From contig CANUEZ040000151.1 in assembly GCA_948099385.1 (NCBI GenBank), positions 7,944,001 to 8,008,000 of the forward strand: a stretch of DNA of 64,000 bases, in the 5' to 3' direction. The number at the start of each line of letters is the position of its first letter. The first letter of the stretch is position 1. Positions 37,903 to 48,100 of this stretch are shown here, in pieces. The notes under the pieces were generated by a model that ran no database searches, had not been told where the DNA came from, and saw only the letters and a list, made by a program, of their open reading frames with translations. The position numbers and the translations under genes are program-made. This DNA comes from Fasciola hepatica. Lineage: Eukaryota; Platyhelminthes; Trematoda; Plagiorchiida; Fasciolidae.

Positions 37903-38820
37903 ATGTACCATAGAATGCGCATTTCCTGGGACCTAAGTATCCCTCATCCAGAAATAAGCCTAACCATCGTACATTCAATCAACAAAAACTTCCCTTTATT
38001 TGAAATTATAATGATTCGAAAAGCCGACGTATGTCATAGCCGATCCGTACATCTAAATGACTTTTGGACTTGTTTGTTTGCATTTTACCAATAATTGCTA
38101 TAAACTGCTACGAACGAGGAATATCAGAAATGCTCTATGACCTGAAAGTATGCAAAGCAGATACCACCAAAGAGAGGAGGCAAATAATAACTCAAATATT
38201 CTCTGAGAACAGTAACCATATTCATTTGTTAACAAGTAAAGTGTTCAGGTTAAAAAAAGAATGAAACTACATCTGTGTCAAAGTATAAGATTGAGTCAGA
38301 ACTTCCGTTGAAGAACTCCGACTATATTAGGTTATGAGAACCTCGTTCAAGTTCACCGAACAAACGAACCAACAACGCAGTCGAACCCCCGATTGCTTAC
38401 ACTTGCTAGAACTCGCCGGCGTCTCTAGTCAGTCAACCACTCACGCAGCTTACAAATCTTATGCGCTGTACCAATTGGTATGCGGATGCTGGGTCACCCA
38501 CATAGATAAAACCAAACGGCAGCTTAGACACAGTGTAGCTGAAAGCGTTCCTTTTTGTGTTGATGAAAATGTGAACGAATAAAGACAAAACAGTCAAGGT
38601 CATAAGTCATAAAACTTTGCAAGCCAACTTGGTCGATCAATCACCATATTTCGGAGCGTTTTGTTTGCACAATCACCAGACGTTTCTAGCTTGTAACAAC
38701 GGTCTCCGTTTAACAATAGAAACTAGAACTGTGCAAGAAAAAATACCCATTTTCCGTTTTGTGTTTGCTTTAGTAGAAATACGGACTTTCTCAAGACCAA
38801 CAGTCGAACAACGGTAGCTG
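37903..38820 (+). pseudogene. Diverged Penelope-like element: RT C-terminal part and GIY-YIG endonuclease, frameshifted
   Basis: The translated pieces follow the order of the better-preserved PLE at 41592-43812. First is an ISLTIVHSINKNFPLFEI segment (37960-38010), equivalent to IRFTTEREINNQLPFLDV in that element. It continues into NDFWTCLFAFYQ, then a shifted frame reads CYERGISEMLYDL and IITQIFSENSN, matching the RT thumb. The endonuclease follows, with ALYQLVCGCWVTHIDKTKRQ at about 38463-38522 in the place of VIYSFRCVCAASYVGRTARQ. A second shift leads to ALVEIRTFSRPTVEQR (about 38765-38815), matching AIAEAIGIRKLTPDLCAQKR. The palm with its catalytic residues is absent. At least two frameshifts and low identity show an old, dead copy of a different PLE family. 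Confidence 0.7.
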
Positions 38821-39130
38821 TAGATTATTCTACCATTATATTTTGACTGTGTTCCACCCCTGAGTAGAATTAAGGAAATTATTTCAGATATAAATTGTGT
38901 AACTTCAAATTGCTGCTTTTTGTATCAACTTATAAAATTGACAAGTCACTTGATATGCAGTATTTGAACCCATGTTCATTCTGAACAAAGCCCCAGTCCC
39001 ATCCACCTGATGCAGATAGTTGATACCGTATTTGGAGAAGTTCTCGTTTCTCTCTCAAAATCCTGACTTAGGTACACCTAAGACAATCACTTACTTTGTG
39101 CTTTTACTCCGACATCTCCTGTTAGAAAAT

Positions 39131-40115
39131 GTACCAGCTCCGTGGATACCTCGTATCCCAGTTGGCCATGGACGGTCGTGGGAATCCAGTTCGGTAAACA
39201 CCACGATCCAGTTTTTCCTCCATTGGCGAGCACCATAGACCGACTGTAAGCCTAGGTGCTCCACATCCTCCTTGACAGTGTTAATTCAAATATTTGAGCT
39301 ATCCACCATGGAGACAGTGCCATACGGGCTGAGCTTTGAGGCGGATTGTGTATTAGGTCAGTTCCATCTCGAGTCGCCATAGGGAAAGGACCAGCTACCG
39401 CAGTCGGGGACGTTGGAGGGAGTCTGTGAGTTCATTAGTTTCACAGCACCCACTCCCAACGTCATTGTTGGATACCCTTTCGCGCCAGTTTATTTTCGAA
39501 ATACGTCGCAGACGCCAGTGATTAAACATCTTCATATTTCTAGTATTCTCTTTAATCAACGATTGGTTTTCACGGCTGTAGCTGAATGTGGGACGTACAG
39601 CGGTGCGGTAAATGTGCACTTCGGTCCTAAGGCTGATTTAAATTTGGGTCCACAGTAATCGTGGTAGCTGGAGAAATACTTTTCTTGCGTTTTTCTATCT
39701 AGAGTATTACTTCATCCTTCGCTTGACCGTTCAGGGTCAGCGCGGAGCATAGCCACATGAATGACGTAAGGCCCTTCATTAGTTAGTCAGTAATGGCTAA
39801 CTGGTGAATTGATGACCCTGGGTAGGTTGACATACTTTCATTTTTCGCTGTGTTTACTTGATGCCCGATGGACTCTGAGGAACAGTAGATTCAACCAAGG
39901 ACTGGTTATAGTTTAGCTGGAGATTCCTCTGGCACAATTATGTCAGCCGCGAACTCTTGGTCCGAGATATACATCTTCTGACTCTGTTTGATACCGGTAT
40001 GGTCAGTCAATGCTGCCTCATTTTCCAGTCGATCGTGTAGTTGAACAGCACCAGTGAGAGAATACAGGCCTGACGGCACTAGCAATGTGTGTGAACTAGT
40101 ATGACTCTTCACCAT
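39131..40115 (-). pseudogene. Minus-strand RTE-clade RT relic
   Basis: Reading the minus strand from 40115, a frame ends with DQEFAADIIVPEESPAKL, which lines up with the YADD catalytic box and the following helix of RTE-type RTs (compare KYADDIALLNEDPGKLQ at 55929 in the other relic). Here the second and third residues of the box are Ala-Ala, so the first catalytic Asp is lost. Further along, at 39395-39619, the sequence reads IYRTAVRPTFSYSRENQSL and then MFNHWRLRRISKINWRERVS. This is the RTE C-terminal region that in other copies follows the palm (compare LSVFEHRFLCSIVRI near 56340). The 290 bp between them is too damaged to read. The end towards 39131 is uncertain. Confidence 0.6.
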
Positions 40116-41573
40116 ACGTGAGGACTCGCGCTCTAGTTGAGGAATATTATTCTCTCAGAGGCCCTGCGAATTTATCGGGCATCCAGTCGGATTCCATTAT
40201 CACACGGAGACATTGCCGGCGACCCGAAAATCGGTGACACAGGTTACTATTGACTACTGAACCTTGTAGTGGTGCCCCCATTTCCAATGTTGTATAAAAA
40301 CTTGGTCCACACAGTACCTACCATGGAGAAAACCTCTTGGTTTGGTCGGATGCAGCAATCTCTAGCATCACAAAAGCATTTGAGTATCAGCATGCAGAAA
40401 ATCTTCACAGCCGCTTCAATCACGCTGACCCCCGTAAAGTTCTAACGCTCCCATTTATCTCCTTTTTGGGGGACGGGAAGCGAAATGGACGCGTGCTCGG
40501 TTCCACTGAACTGCGCGTCGTTAAGCGGAAACTGACGATGTCTCATAATGAAAGTTGTTTGCGTATGCACCATTGCTACCCGTCTTTTTTCTCTGTTAGC
40601 TATAGCTAACGTGCCCAAAGAGCACGAACGGGAGATACTATAAAACTTCCAGGATCATTATTCACGTGCTCACTCTTGTGTTGTTTCAATTAATTCCACC
40701 TTTCCAAACTTCAAAAAGGAACGCTGACAGCCTTTTTCTGTCTTGTAAATTATTTCAGCTGGGATACATGGACACTGTGAATTTAATTATTTTCCTCCAA
40801 TTTATCCAAGGTGGACCATATATTATAAACTTTTAGTTTTCAGGAGCATCGTTTGAACGGAAAGTATATTTGAAACTGGACATCGGTTTTAGCTGATGTT
40901 CATTATTTTGTACCAATGCTGCTTGTAAATCTATCTTATCGAGTGAACAAAGAGCAATATAAGCATTCTAGAGTAACTTTGTTTTCATTTACAAATAAAT
41001 CACCGTGCCGCATCAAAGCTTATCTCACCACGGAAAATCGTGGCAACGTTTGTCTGCTACCATCAATTGTGCTCGTGCACCGAGTGAAGAATAAAAACTA
41101 ACCGTTGAGAATCAACCCGGATAGCCACGTTGTCAAGTTTTTGACTCATAATCTTTCATTCCTGGTTACCATTGGAGTTAGGTTGCTGTGCACTGCTGAT
41201 GATTACCAACAAGAAAAAAACTGCTAAACAGTGCTTCTAGGATTTTCGGTGGTGAAGCAGATTTGGATTATTCATGATCAAATCAAATCTCCCATTACTA
41301 AACTTTTCTATTTCGTTGATCTGTTTGAATTGTTTTTGGATAAGAACCTTTAGGTGTCAACATTTTGATAATTGGGGAAAATCGTGGGCAAATCTGAGAA
41401 TATTTTACCATTTCTACTTTGCATTGTATATGATAACGGAAAGAAATACATATGTTTGACGAAGCTCCCTAGTATTTGCGTTCGTCATCACATACAAACC
41501 ACAGTGGTCATATGTGGTCACATGCTTGAAGTATTTTGATTGTGGTTGCCGTTATTTTTCAGCAGGGTTTTGT
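40116..41573. other. No supported gene
   Basis: One 90-codon plus-strand frame at 40337-40609 shows nothing recognisable. The part just above 40115 may still belong to the minus-strand RTE relic (its earlier RT domain), but no motif can be read. A short string near 41535-41560 (TATTTTGATTGTGGTTGCCG) has a weak relative near 48270. Confidence 0.45.
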
Positions 41574-41591
41574 GACCTCCCATTATGTCTG
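41574..41591 (+). repeat. Left target-site duplication of the Penelope-like insertion
   Basis: GACCTCCCATTATGTCTG recurs at 43813-43830 with a single G/T difference. It directly abuts the first element base at 41592. A pair of 18-mers at exactly the two ends of an otherwise unrelated insertion is strong evidence for a target-site duplication. Confidence 0.85.
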
Positions 41592-41620
41592 AAAAATACC
41601 CACTGCATCATATAGAAGTC

Positions 41621-42172
41621 CAAATCGGCGAAACAATTGTTTTTCAGTAATTCATTCTCAAGCCATTTACAGATTACATAGTAGACATTAGACAGAAGAT
41701 CATGAACATAGACATGGAATAAACACCAATCATGGGCAGGGGTTTGTCATTCAAGTTATCCTTATAATGTGATTGGTTTATCTAGCTGACGCCTTTTAGG
41801 TAACTGGACGGTAGATTCATGCGGCCTTGTTCAATCTTGGGCCAGAGGAGTTGGAGTGCCCGGACCAAACGCTTTTGGGCGCACAGGTCAGGGGTCAACT
41901 TCCTTATTCCGATTGCCTCGGCTATCGCTAGAGTGCGCAACTGAACACCTTTGCATTTGTTTTGGGGGACACGATAAAGAACTTTGAAAGCAGCATCCGG
42001 ATACATCTGATGTCCAGTGTGAACCAAATGCGCTAAGATTGCGCTATTTATCGATCCAGTTTGTCCTTGACTCAACCAGCGTGGATGATGCTCTTTAATC
42101 CGAGTTGATAGCTGTCGTGCCGTTCGACCTACATAGGATGCGGCACAAACACATCTGAAAGAGTATACGACC
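41621..42172 (-). repeat. Left arm of the PLE inverted repeat
   Basis: This is the reverse complement of 43282-43812. It contains the endonuclease and about 160 bp of 3' untranslated sequence. It carries 21 bp near 41735-41755 that the right arm lacks (left GATAACTTGAATGACAAACC, right GATAATTTGATTGG). Confidence 0.85.
41782..42172 (-). pseudogene. Inverted PLE GIY-YIG endonuclease fragment
   Basis: Minus-strand translation from the junction gives VVYSFRCVCAASYVGRTARQ and continues without a stop for about 130 codons to KGVS and a TAG at 41782-41784. This is the GIY-YIG nuclease of Penelope-like elements: the VVY and YVG pair stand for GIY and YIG, Cys-Val-Cys lies between them, and an Arg-rich helix STRIKEHH follows. 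The copy differs from the right-hand endonuclease at only a few residues (for example Val/Ile in the first motif, Ser/Asn after PRWL, Lys/Glu near the end). It lacks any RT, so it is a 5'-truncated 3' end. The open frame continues by chance into the antisense of the adjoining RT up to 42225. Confidence 0.85.
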
Positions 42173-43672
42173 AGGCTGTACGGACTCCCCAAGATCCACA
42201 AACCTGGAACACCGATTCGCCCCATCCTATCAATGACTAATTCACCCTACCATAATGTCGCTCGATGGTTATCTGAATTACTGGAACCAATCAAAAAACA
42301 TATGGCTATACACAGTCTCAACGACACGTTTGATTTCATAGAGCGAATAAAAGATGTCAATATGAGTGACAAAATGATGTTTTCGCTTGACGTCGAGTCT
42401 CTATTCACGAATGTACCACTAACAGAAACCATTGACTTCGTGGTGAACTACATAAAAGAGAATAATATGAACGTCGGTTTACCACTAGAAGGTTTGCGCA
42501 AACACTAGCTTCGATGCACATTGAATGTTCAGTTCTTATTTCATGGAACTTTGTACAGACAACGGGATGGTGTGGCTATGGGATCACCACTAGGTCCATT
42601 TCTTGCCGACGCATTCCTAGCGAAGTTAGAAAGAACCAAGCTGAAATCTACAATTGACAGCTTTGATCATTACTATCATTATGTGGATTACATATTTTGC
42701 GTGACTGACGTTGATTGTGACCTTTATTTTGTGCAAACATTATTCAATGGGGAACACAAAGCAATACGCTTTACAACTGAACGCGAAATAAACAATCAAC
42801 TACCATTTCTCGATGTGACTCTCACGAGAATGGGGGATGGTCGGATCCAGCGAAATGTGCACCGAAAACAAACGTGGAGCGGCCAGTATCCCAATTTCAA
42901 CAGTTTTGTTAGTATGCAGCAGAAGCGAAACTTAGTAAAATGCCTGGCCTTCAGAGCGAGGAAAATTTTTTCCGTAGAGACTTTAGATGACGAATTAATG
43001 CTTATAAGAAACACCCTACGTGAGAACAGTTACCCGGATCGGTTTATCGAAAGAAATCTTGCCGAAAGAGTGCCGACAATCCCGTTGGAAACCGTAAGGA
43101 AGAGAGATCTTTATATTAGCTTGCCATATAAAAGCGATATTGTTAGTGAAATCTTAAACCGTCCACCGGGGTGAGAAATTCGAAGCACTTTTAATGCCGC
43201 CACACTACGTTGTGTGTTCCGAGGTGCTCCTCTAATCCAGATTCAGAACAAGGATAGACTGCCGATGCTGACCTCATCAATGGTCATATACTCTTTCAGA
43301 TGTGTTTGTGCCGCATCCTATGTAGGTCGAACGGCACGACAGCTATCAACTCGGATTAAAGAGCGTCATCCACGCTGGTTGAATCAAGGACAAACTGGAT
43401 CGATAAATAGCGCAATCTTAGCGCATTTGGTTCACACTGGACATCAGATGTATCCGGATGCTGCTTTCAAAGTTCTTTATCGTGTCCCCCAAAACAAATG
43501 CAAAGGTGTTCAGTTGCGCACTCTAGCGATAGCCGAGGCAATCGGAATAAGGAAGTTGACCCCTGACCTGTGCGCCCAAAAGCGTTTGGTCCGGGCACTC
43601 CAACTCCTCTGGCCCAAGATTGAACAAGGCCGCATGAATCTACCGTCCGGTTACCTAGAAGGCGTCAGCTAG
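42173..43672 (+). pseudogene. PLE reverse transcriptase plus GIY-YIG endonuclease, 5'-truncated, two stops
   Basis: One reading frame runs from 42173 to the TAG at 43670 with two internal stops: TAG at 42506-42508 and TGA at 43172-43174. RT motifs in order are RLYGLPKIHKPG (42173), SLDVESLFTNVP (motif A, about 42385), GVAMGSPLGPFLAD (motif B, about 42570) and YHYVDYIFC (motif C, 42674-42700), then NQLPFLDVTL. Motif C should read YVDD; the second Asp codon is TAC (Tyr) at 42689-42691, which should abolish polymerase activity. The endonuclease begins near 43284 with VIYSFRCVCAASYVGRT and ends EGVS. RT sequence upstream of the GLPK block is missing. The element would copy itself by target-primed reverse transcription if intact; this copy cannot. 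Confidence 0.88.
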
Positions 43673-43812
43673 ATAAACCAATCACATGATAAGGATAATT
43701 TGATTGGTGTTTATTCCATGTCTATGTTCATGATCTTTTGTCTAATGTCTACTATGTAATCTGTTAATGGCTTGAGAATGAATTACTGAAAAACAATTGT
43801 TTCACTGATTTG
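43282..43812 (+). repeat. Right arm of the PLE inverted repeat
   Basis: Starts at GGTCATATACTC inside the endonuclease and ends at GATTTG, where the right target-site duplication begins. It lacks the last 29 bases present at the outer end of the left arm (41592-41620), so the right 3' end is slightly shorter. Confidence 0.85.
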
Positions 43813-43830
43813 GACCTCCCATTATTTCTG
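43813..43830 (+). repeat. Right target-site duplication of the Penelope-like insertion
   Basis: GACCTCCCATTATTTCTG, partner of 41574-41591 with one mismatch. It follows the last element bases GATTTG. Confidence 0.85.
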
Positions 43831-44779
43831 GTAATAATATTTCTCTAACTCGGTAAACCTAACTTTTTTACCGCATAACAGACTGGTTGCCTGGTGACCG
43901 CAGTCAGAGTCATATTTCCAAGCTCACTTGTATGAAACAAATATCGTAGCCAGAGCATCTGACTGACTTTTGCGTCTATAAAACCCGTTTGTTTAGATTC
44001 ATTCCTTTCGTTTATACCCCCGTTGATCATTGACTGATTTATTCCGTTTGGTTCTGTGAGAGCGATTATTGGCGGTTGATGGAATGCTTTCGTTGCAAGT
44101 TGTAAATAATGTTTAGGTCTTCGATGCTCTGTTCGGGTTCTGACTTTGCAAATGATTTTGGACAGACTATGCCCGGCATCTGCTAACGAAACCAGGCTGT
44201 CTGTCGACGTTTCAGCTAATACCCTCACAGACGGTTCATTTTATTCTGCACACAATTGGTGGGGCCTCTCGTCCACATTCATTCAAACGAACAAATGAGA
44301 CGATTGTAAAAAGCATAGCTTGTCAAAACATTGCTCATCATTCTGCTATTGGTAGCAGTTCCAATGAGTTCGTTCTGACAATTACACTTTTGCGGCGGAC
44401 GCAGAACGCATCTGTTGCAGCGAAACTTCGGTAGTGATTTATTCTTCGACCGTATGCGATCTATGATAAATATTATCTCCCTTCAAAACAACAATGTCTC
44501 AGCCCTACAGCAAGGGAATGTCCAAGGTTGGGCTGAATTGGAGCAGCCAATTGAGTATGTTGCTACTTTCAGGATTCATATGCCTTTCACTTCAAAACAA
44601 GCAGATGTTCTTGGACTATCTTTGGACACCTTTCGAGTTCCTTCAACAAATCCCTCGTTGTATTACAATTTTCCATTGTCTGTGTCTATCCTTTTTTGGT
44701 TACTTGGACCGATGATATCCTTTCATCTAGCAAACACATGGAACTATCTTCATCTACATATCGTCATTTCACTGAAATG
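43831..44779. other. No firmly supported gene; weak LTR-type RT echo
   Basis: Three overlapping plus-strand frames (44415-44971) reach 143 codons. FFGYLD in one frame and DDILSSSKHME in the next would join across a shift near 44700 to resemble the YLDDIL box of Ty3/gypsy RTs, with TFRVP about 68 bases upstream. The spacing is too short and the remaining residues do not fit, so no call is made. A minus-strand frame at 43845-44228 shows nothing recognisable. Confidence 0.35.
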
Positions 44780-45170
44780 CAAATACTTTTGGGAATGCAA
44801 GAACAAACAGCTTCTTCATTTACAGCTATATTCTCATTTGAACTGAATGGGGCCTATATCGAAAGAGAGTCTGTTTTTGGGGTCAAAATTCTTCCAAAAT
44901 TATTTTGTCGGTTAACACAACTAACCTTCAGAATGAGGACACTTGGTCCCAAGCATGGCTTTTCTATATGAGTGCTATGGCGTTGTCTATGATTCACGCT
45001 CCATTCGAATCAAATGAGATTACAGCTGTAAACCAAATGTGGAATGCTGAATTAAAGGGATGTTTGGGTAAGAGAGTATCAGGTACAGCAACCTGATGAG
45101 TGGCAACAACTGTGAAACCTGTTGTAGGGGTCCGGACGATTTTGTTTTGTCATTCAGATACAACACGATG
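44780..45170 (+). repeat. Dispersed hammerhead-bearing repeat, copy 3
   Basis: This copy aligns with copies 1 and 2 through GCTATATTCTCATTTGAA at about 44822, GAGAGTCTGTTTTTGG at about 44864, TAACCTTCAGAATGAGGACA at about 44921, the hairpin at 45100 and GTCCGGAC at about 45130. It lies 950 bp to the right of the Penelope-like insertion, on the same strand. That neighbourhood may be chance, since the target duplication closes the PLE at 43830. Confidence 0.65.
45080..45138 (+). ncRNA. Hammerhead-like ribozyme motif, copy 3 (core intact)
   Basis: The first core block CTGATGA (45093-45099) and the GAA (45114-45116) both match the hammerhead consensus, the only copy where they do. Stem II is GTGGC, AACA, ACTGT; it keeps one Watson-Crick and three G-U pairs, with a C/A mismatch at the loop. 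Stem III would be ACC-TGT with one mismatch, and the cleavage residue would be U45123. Stem I keeps C-G, A-U and C-G around one mismatch (AGCAAC with GTAGGG). Catalytic residues are therefore present but the helices are weak. Confidence 0.5.
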
Positions 45171-48100
45171 ATACTGATTTGAAGAATTACTTAGGTTATT
45201 TGGAAAATCACTGACATCCTGTATTGCAAAAACAGTTTGAAGAAGAACCACCTTGACTGTATATATGAATGAATGAAGGGGAGGAGTGAATAAATGGTCA
45301 CTTATTCGTGAGAAATAAATATGGATAAACGACAGCCTCCGAAGCACTTGTGGATTAGTAACCAGAGTTTTGGATGTTTTTAAAGTCAGTCTTATGAACT
45401 GAGTTTCACTTGTAGGTTAACCAGATAATCATACCCATTGATCATGTGCAGCAGCCCAAATATTCCAGTTTATGACGGGAAAGAGACCACGGATTGATAT
45501 CGAAAGTGGATCAGTAGTACAGAAGAGCAGTTAATGTAGACTTTGCTGATCCATCTGAGGATATGCGTACATGATGGGTTAAAAAGGCGACAGCATCCAC
45601 AGTAGACCCATTTGATTGATAAGCAAACTGTTAGAGGTCGTCAGGAGAATTTAAAGAAGAATTGAAACTTTTGGTACTGGCATGCTCTGTGGGTTCAAGA
45701 ATAGATGAAATTACAGGAACGGAACAAACATGTTTACCTACAATACCAGAAACAAAAGTGTGAAGAAGGTTGAACACTGTAAAATACGGAAAAGGGAAAC
45801 ATCCTGAATCGATTGCAATGTTGTGAAAATTGAAAATACACCACACATGTGCATTGATCAACTCCTTTGCAATTTCCTACGGTAATATGTCAAGTTACTC
45901 AAGAACATTACATCAAAAGTCGTACCAATTTTACAGGTTTCCTGGTTCCGCCCGTTGGATTTCCATGTTTGTTTGTCCTTTTTGAAGTGCCTCCACCCAT
46001 TTATAAACAGGCTTGAACTTGTGTGACCTTAGGCCGGACGATTTTGACTGCTTCGCATTTTGCTTACAGTGTACGACAAATTATTGCTCCTGGAAGGTAG
46101 CTTAGGTGATGACTTATAGAGTGACCGGCTTTCTGATCCCCTTCTACTGTGGGTTTTCTCCTGAATAAAGATGTACTTACAATATTTTGCGTATCGCTAA
46201 AGTGCACGTTATTGGTCCTTCAATACGGGTATTCTGGGAGCTGACTCTGAAGATGAATCAGGAAGACGTTTGTTAGGGGTCTTTCGTGGTGATTTGTTGA
46301 TGTTCCAACCAGTAAATCAGTATTCCGTTGAAAGCTTGATTCTTTCGAAAATTGCCGTGTCATTTCAAATTATTATTTTTATTTAACACATCCGCATGGA
46401 AATAAGTTGTTGAGTTTCGAGTATGTCTTGCATGAAAGTTGTTCATGGTACCATTTATTGCATGCAAACTTAGAGGAAATTCACATCAGGATACACTGGT
46501 ATCTTAACGAGGTTGATAAGCTTTTGCTATCCAGAAATGAATGAGTAAATTGAGAGAAAGATGAACTGATAGAAAATTAGATATTTACGGAAATATTTAT
46601 GAAATTTGTACCGATCACTCGAAAAAAATTGATTTTCACTCTCAATAGCACGTGTTGTCGAAGATTATGGATCATAATGACCAGAAGACTAGCCATCGCG
46701 CGAACGACACCTGTGTCGTTTTTGACGAAACATTAGCTACTTATTCTATGTCTGCTTCCCCACCAGTGTGCTCAAAATTCAGTGTGATGATCTACTCCGC
46801 TACTCACTCAGTTTGACATAATCGCACTCATCAATGCATCTAATTATTTCTTGAGCGTGCCTGTCAATGGACACACACACACACACACACAAAACCATTC
46901 AAACCGTATGTTTCTTCATTACTGCTCTTCTCCATAGGTTGGTATTGTGCACGCACGCGATCAAACACGCCCGATTAGATTAATTCATCAACTCCGGTTC
47001 GCACAATTGACACACCGCTGCATGTGCGGTTTGATCACCACACGTGACTCACCGACTCAGTCTTCTCTCAGGTTATCTGACCTAAATATCTGGGAGTGTC
47101 ATGCGTGAGACCACTACGTCCCAATATATCTCACTTCGTTTAGCATCCTCCTTCGTATGTGCTTGCCCACCTAATTTTATTGGCTGGGAGCTAATGCAAT
47201 ATGGGCGAGCCGAGCAAGTTGACTATTAGTGTTGGCGCTGACAGTCCGGTGTGTCGGTTTCGTTCGACTCCTAGTTAGAACTTGGTAGATACACACATTT
47301 GCCCTAGCATGGACAGTTCCTAATGGTTTATTGAACCTCAAGGTTGAATGACATAACAAACTGCCATCACTGATCGTGAACGAAAATTATCCGTCACCGG
47401 CGTAGTGATCCACTCCTATACAATGTCTGGAATGTTGAATCTTATGGACTAAATAGTAGTCACTAAATAAGATGAGCCCAATCAGAACACATGTAATCGC
47501 AGATCGTGTGCACATGTACATGACAAAATAATAAGCGAAAGATGATTAGAAAGAATAGGAAAATTTCAATCAGTTCTCAAGGAAAATTAGTATTGGTGGA
47601 TGGGGGAAATCTACCGTAGGCAAGTGACAAATGCAGCAGTGACCCAACTGCTTTACCCGGGATACGCCCCTTACATCACTATTCTGTTCCTGAGTGACTT
47701 GAAATTGGGAAAAATAGAATTTCACGAAATGTTTCCAAATTCATGTTTGCCTATACGGTATTTACTTGACAAGTAAATGATGTACTTTCAGCCTATTCCG
47801 ATCAAGAAGCTTGGCGTTTGGGTCACAAATATTTCATCACCTTTTGAGTTGACACTTGCACACCAACAATGTCACCTCGATTGGTGATGAAACCTCCGCG
47901 ACCAAAAAGCCAAGCTCAGTGATCAGGAGTCCTTGATCAATAGCATCCTGAGCTACAATTAACACTCGTCTTTAAAAGACATGCGTGATGAAGAATTAGT
48001 TAGTGTTTGCAAAGTTTAGAAATAAGAAGTGTATGTGTGCTTTGGAGAACATCCTTCTCGTCTTATTGGTCTGACAAACACGTACAGACTAAGGGTCCCA

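Larger units (their letters stand above)
41592..43812 (+). mobile_element. Penelope-like element insertion with inverted, head-to-head 3' ends
   Basis: The insertion is 2.2 kb between 18-bp target duplications. From left to right it has a 29-bp terminal string, then an inverted copy of the element's 3' part (41621-42172: 3' UTR and endonuclease, minus strand). That copy is joined at 42172/42173 to a plus-strand copy that starts inside the RT at RLYGLPKIHK and runs through RT, endonuclease and 3' UTR to 43812. The two 3' arms are 552 and 531 bp and nearly identical. The 21-bp length difference comes from one deletion in the right arm near 43700. Both 3' ends point outward. PLEs are known for truncated and inverted copies, and this one suggests priming from both ends of the target break. 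The high arm identity and near-perfect target duplication suggest a fairly recent insertion, although the coding part was already broken or has decayed. Confidence 0.85.

Noticed and set aside
43845..44228. A 127-codon minus-strand frame beginning just right of the PLE target duplication.
   Set aside because: It starts outside the element and shows no PLE, RTE or other motif.
44590..44780. YLD and DDILSSSKHME in adjacent frames, resembling a Ty3/gypsy RT box.
   Set aside because: It needs a frameshift inside the box, the distance to the upstream FRVP-like string is about 10 residues too short, and no other RT motif can be read.
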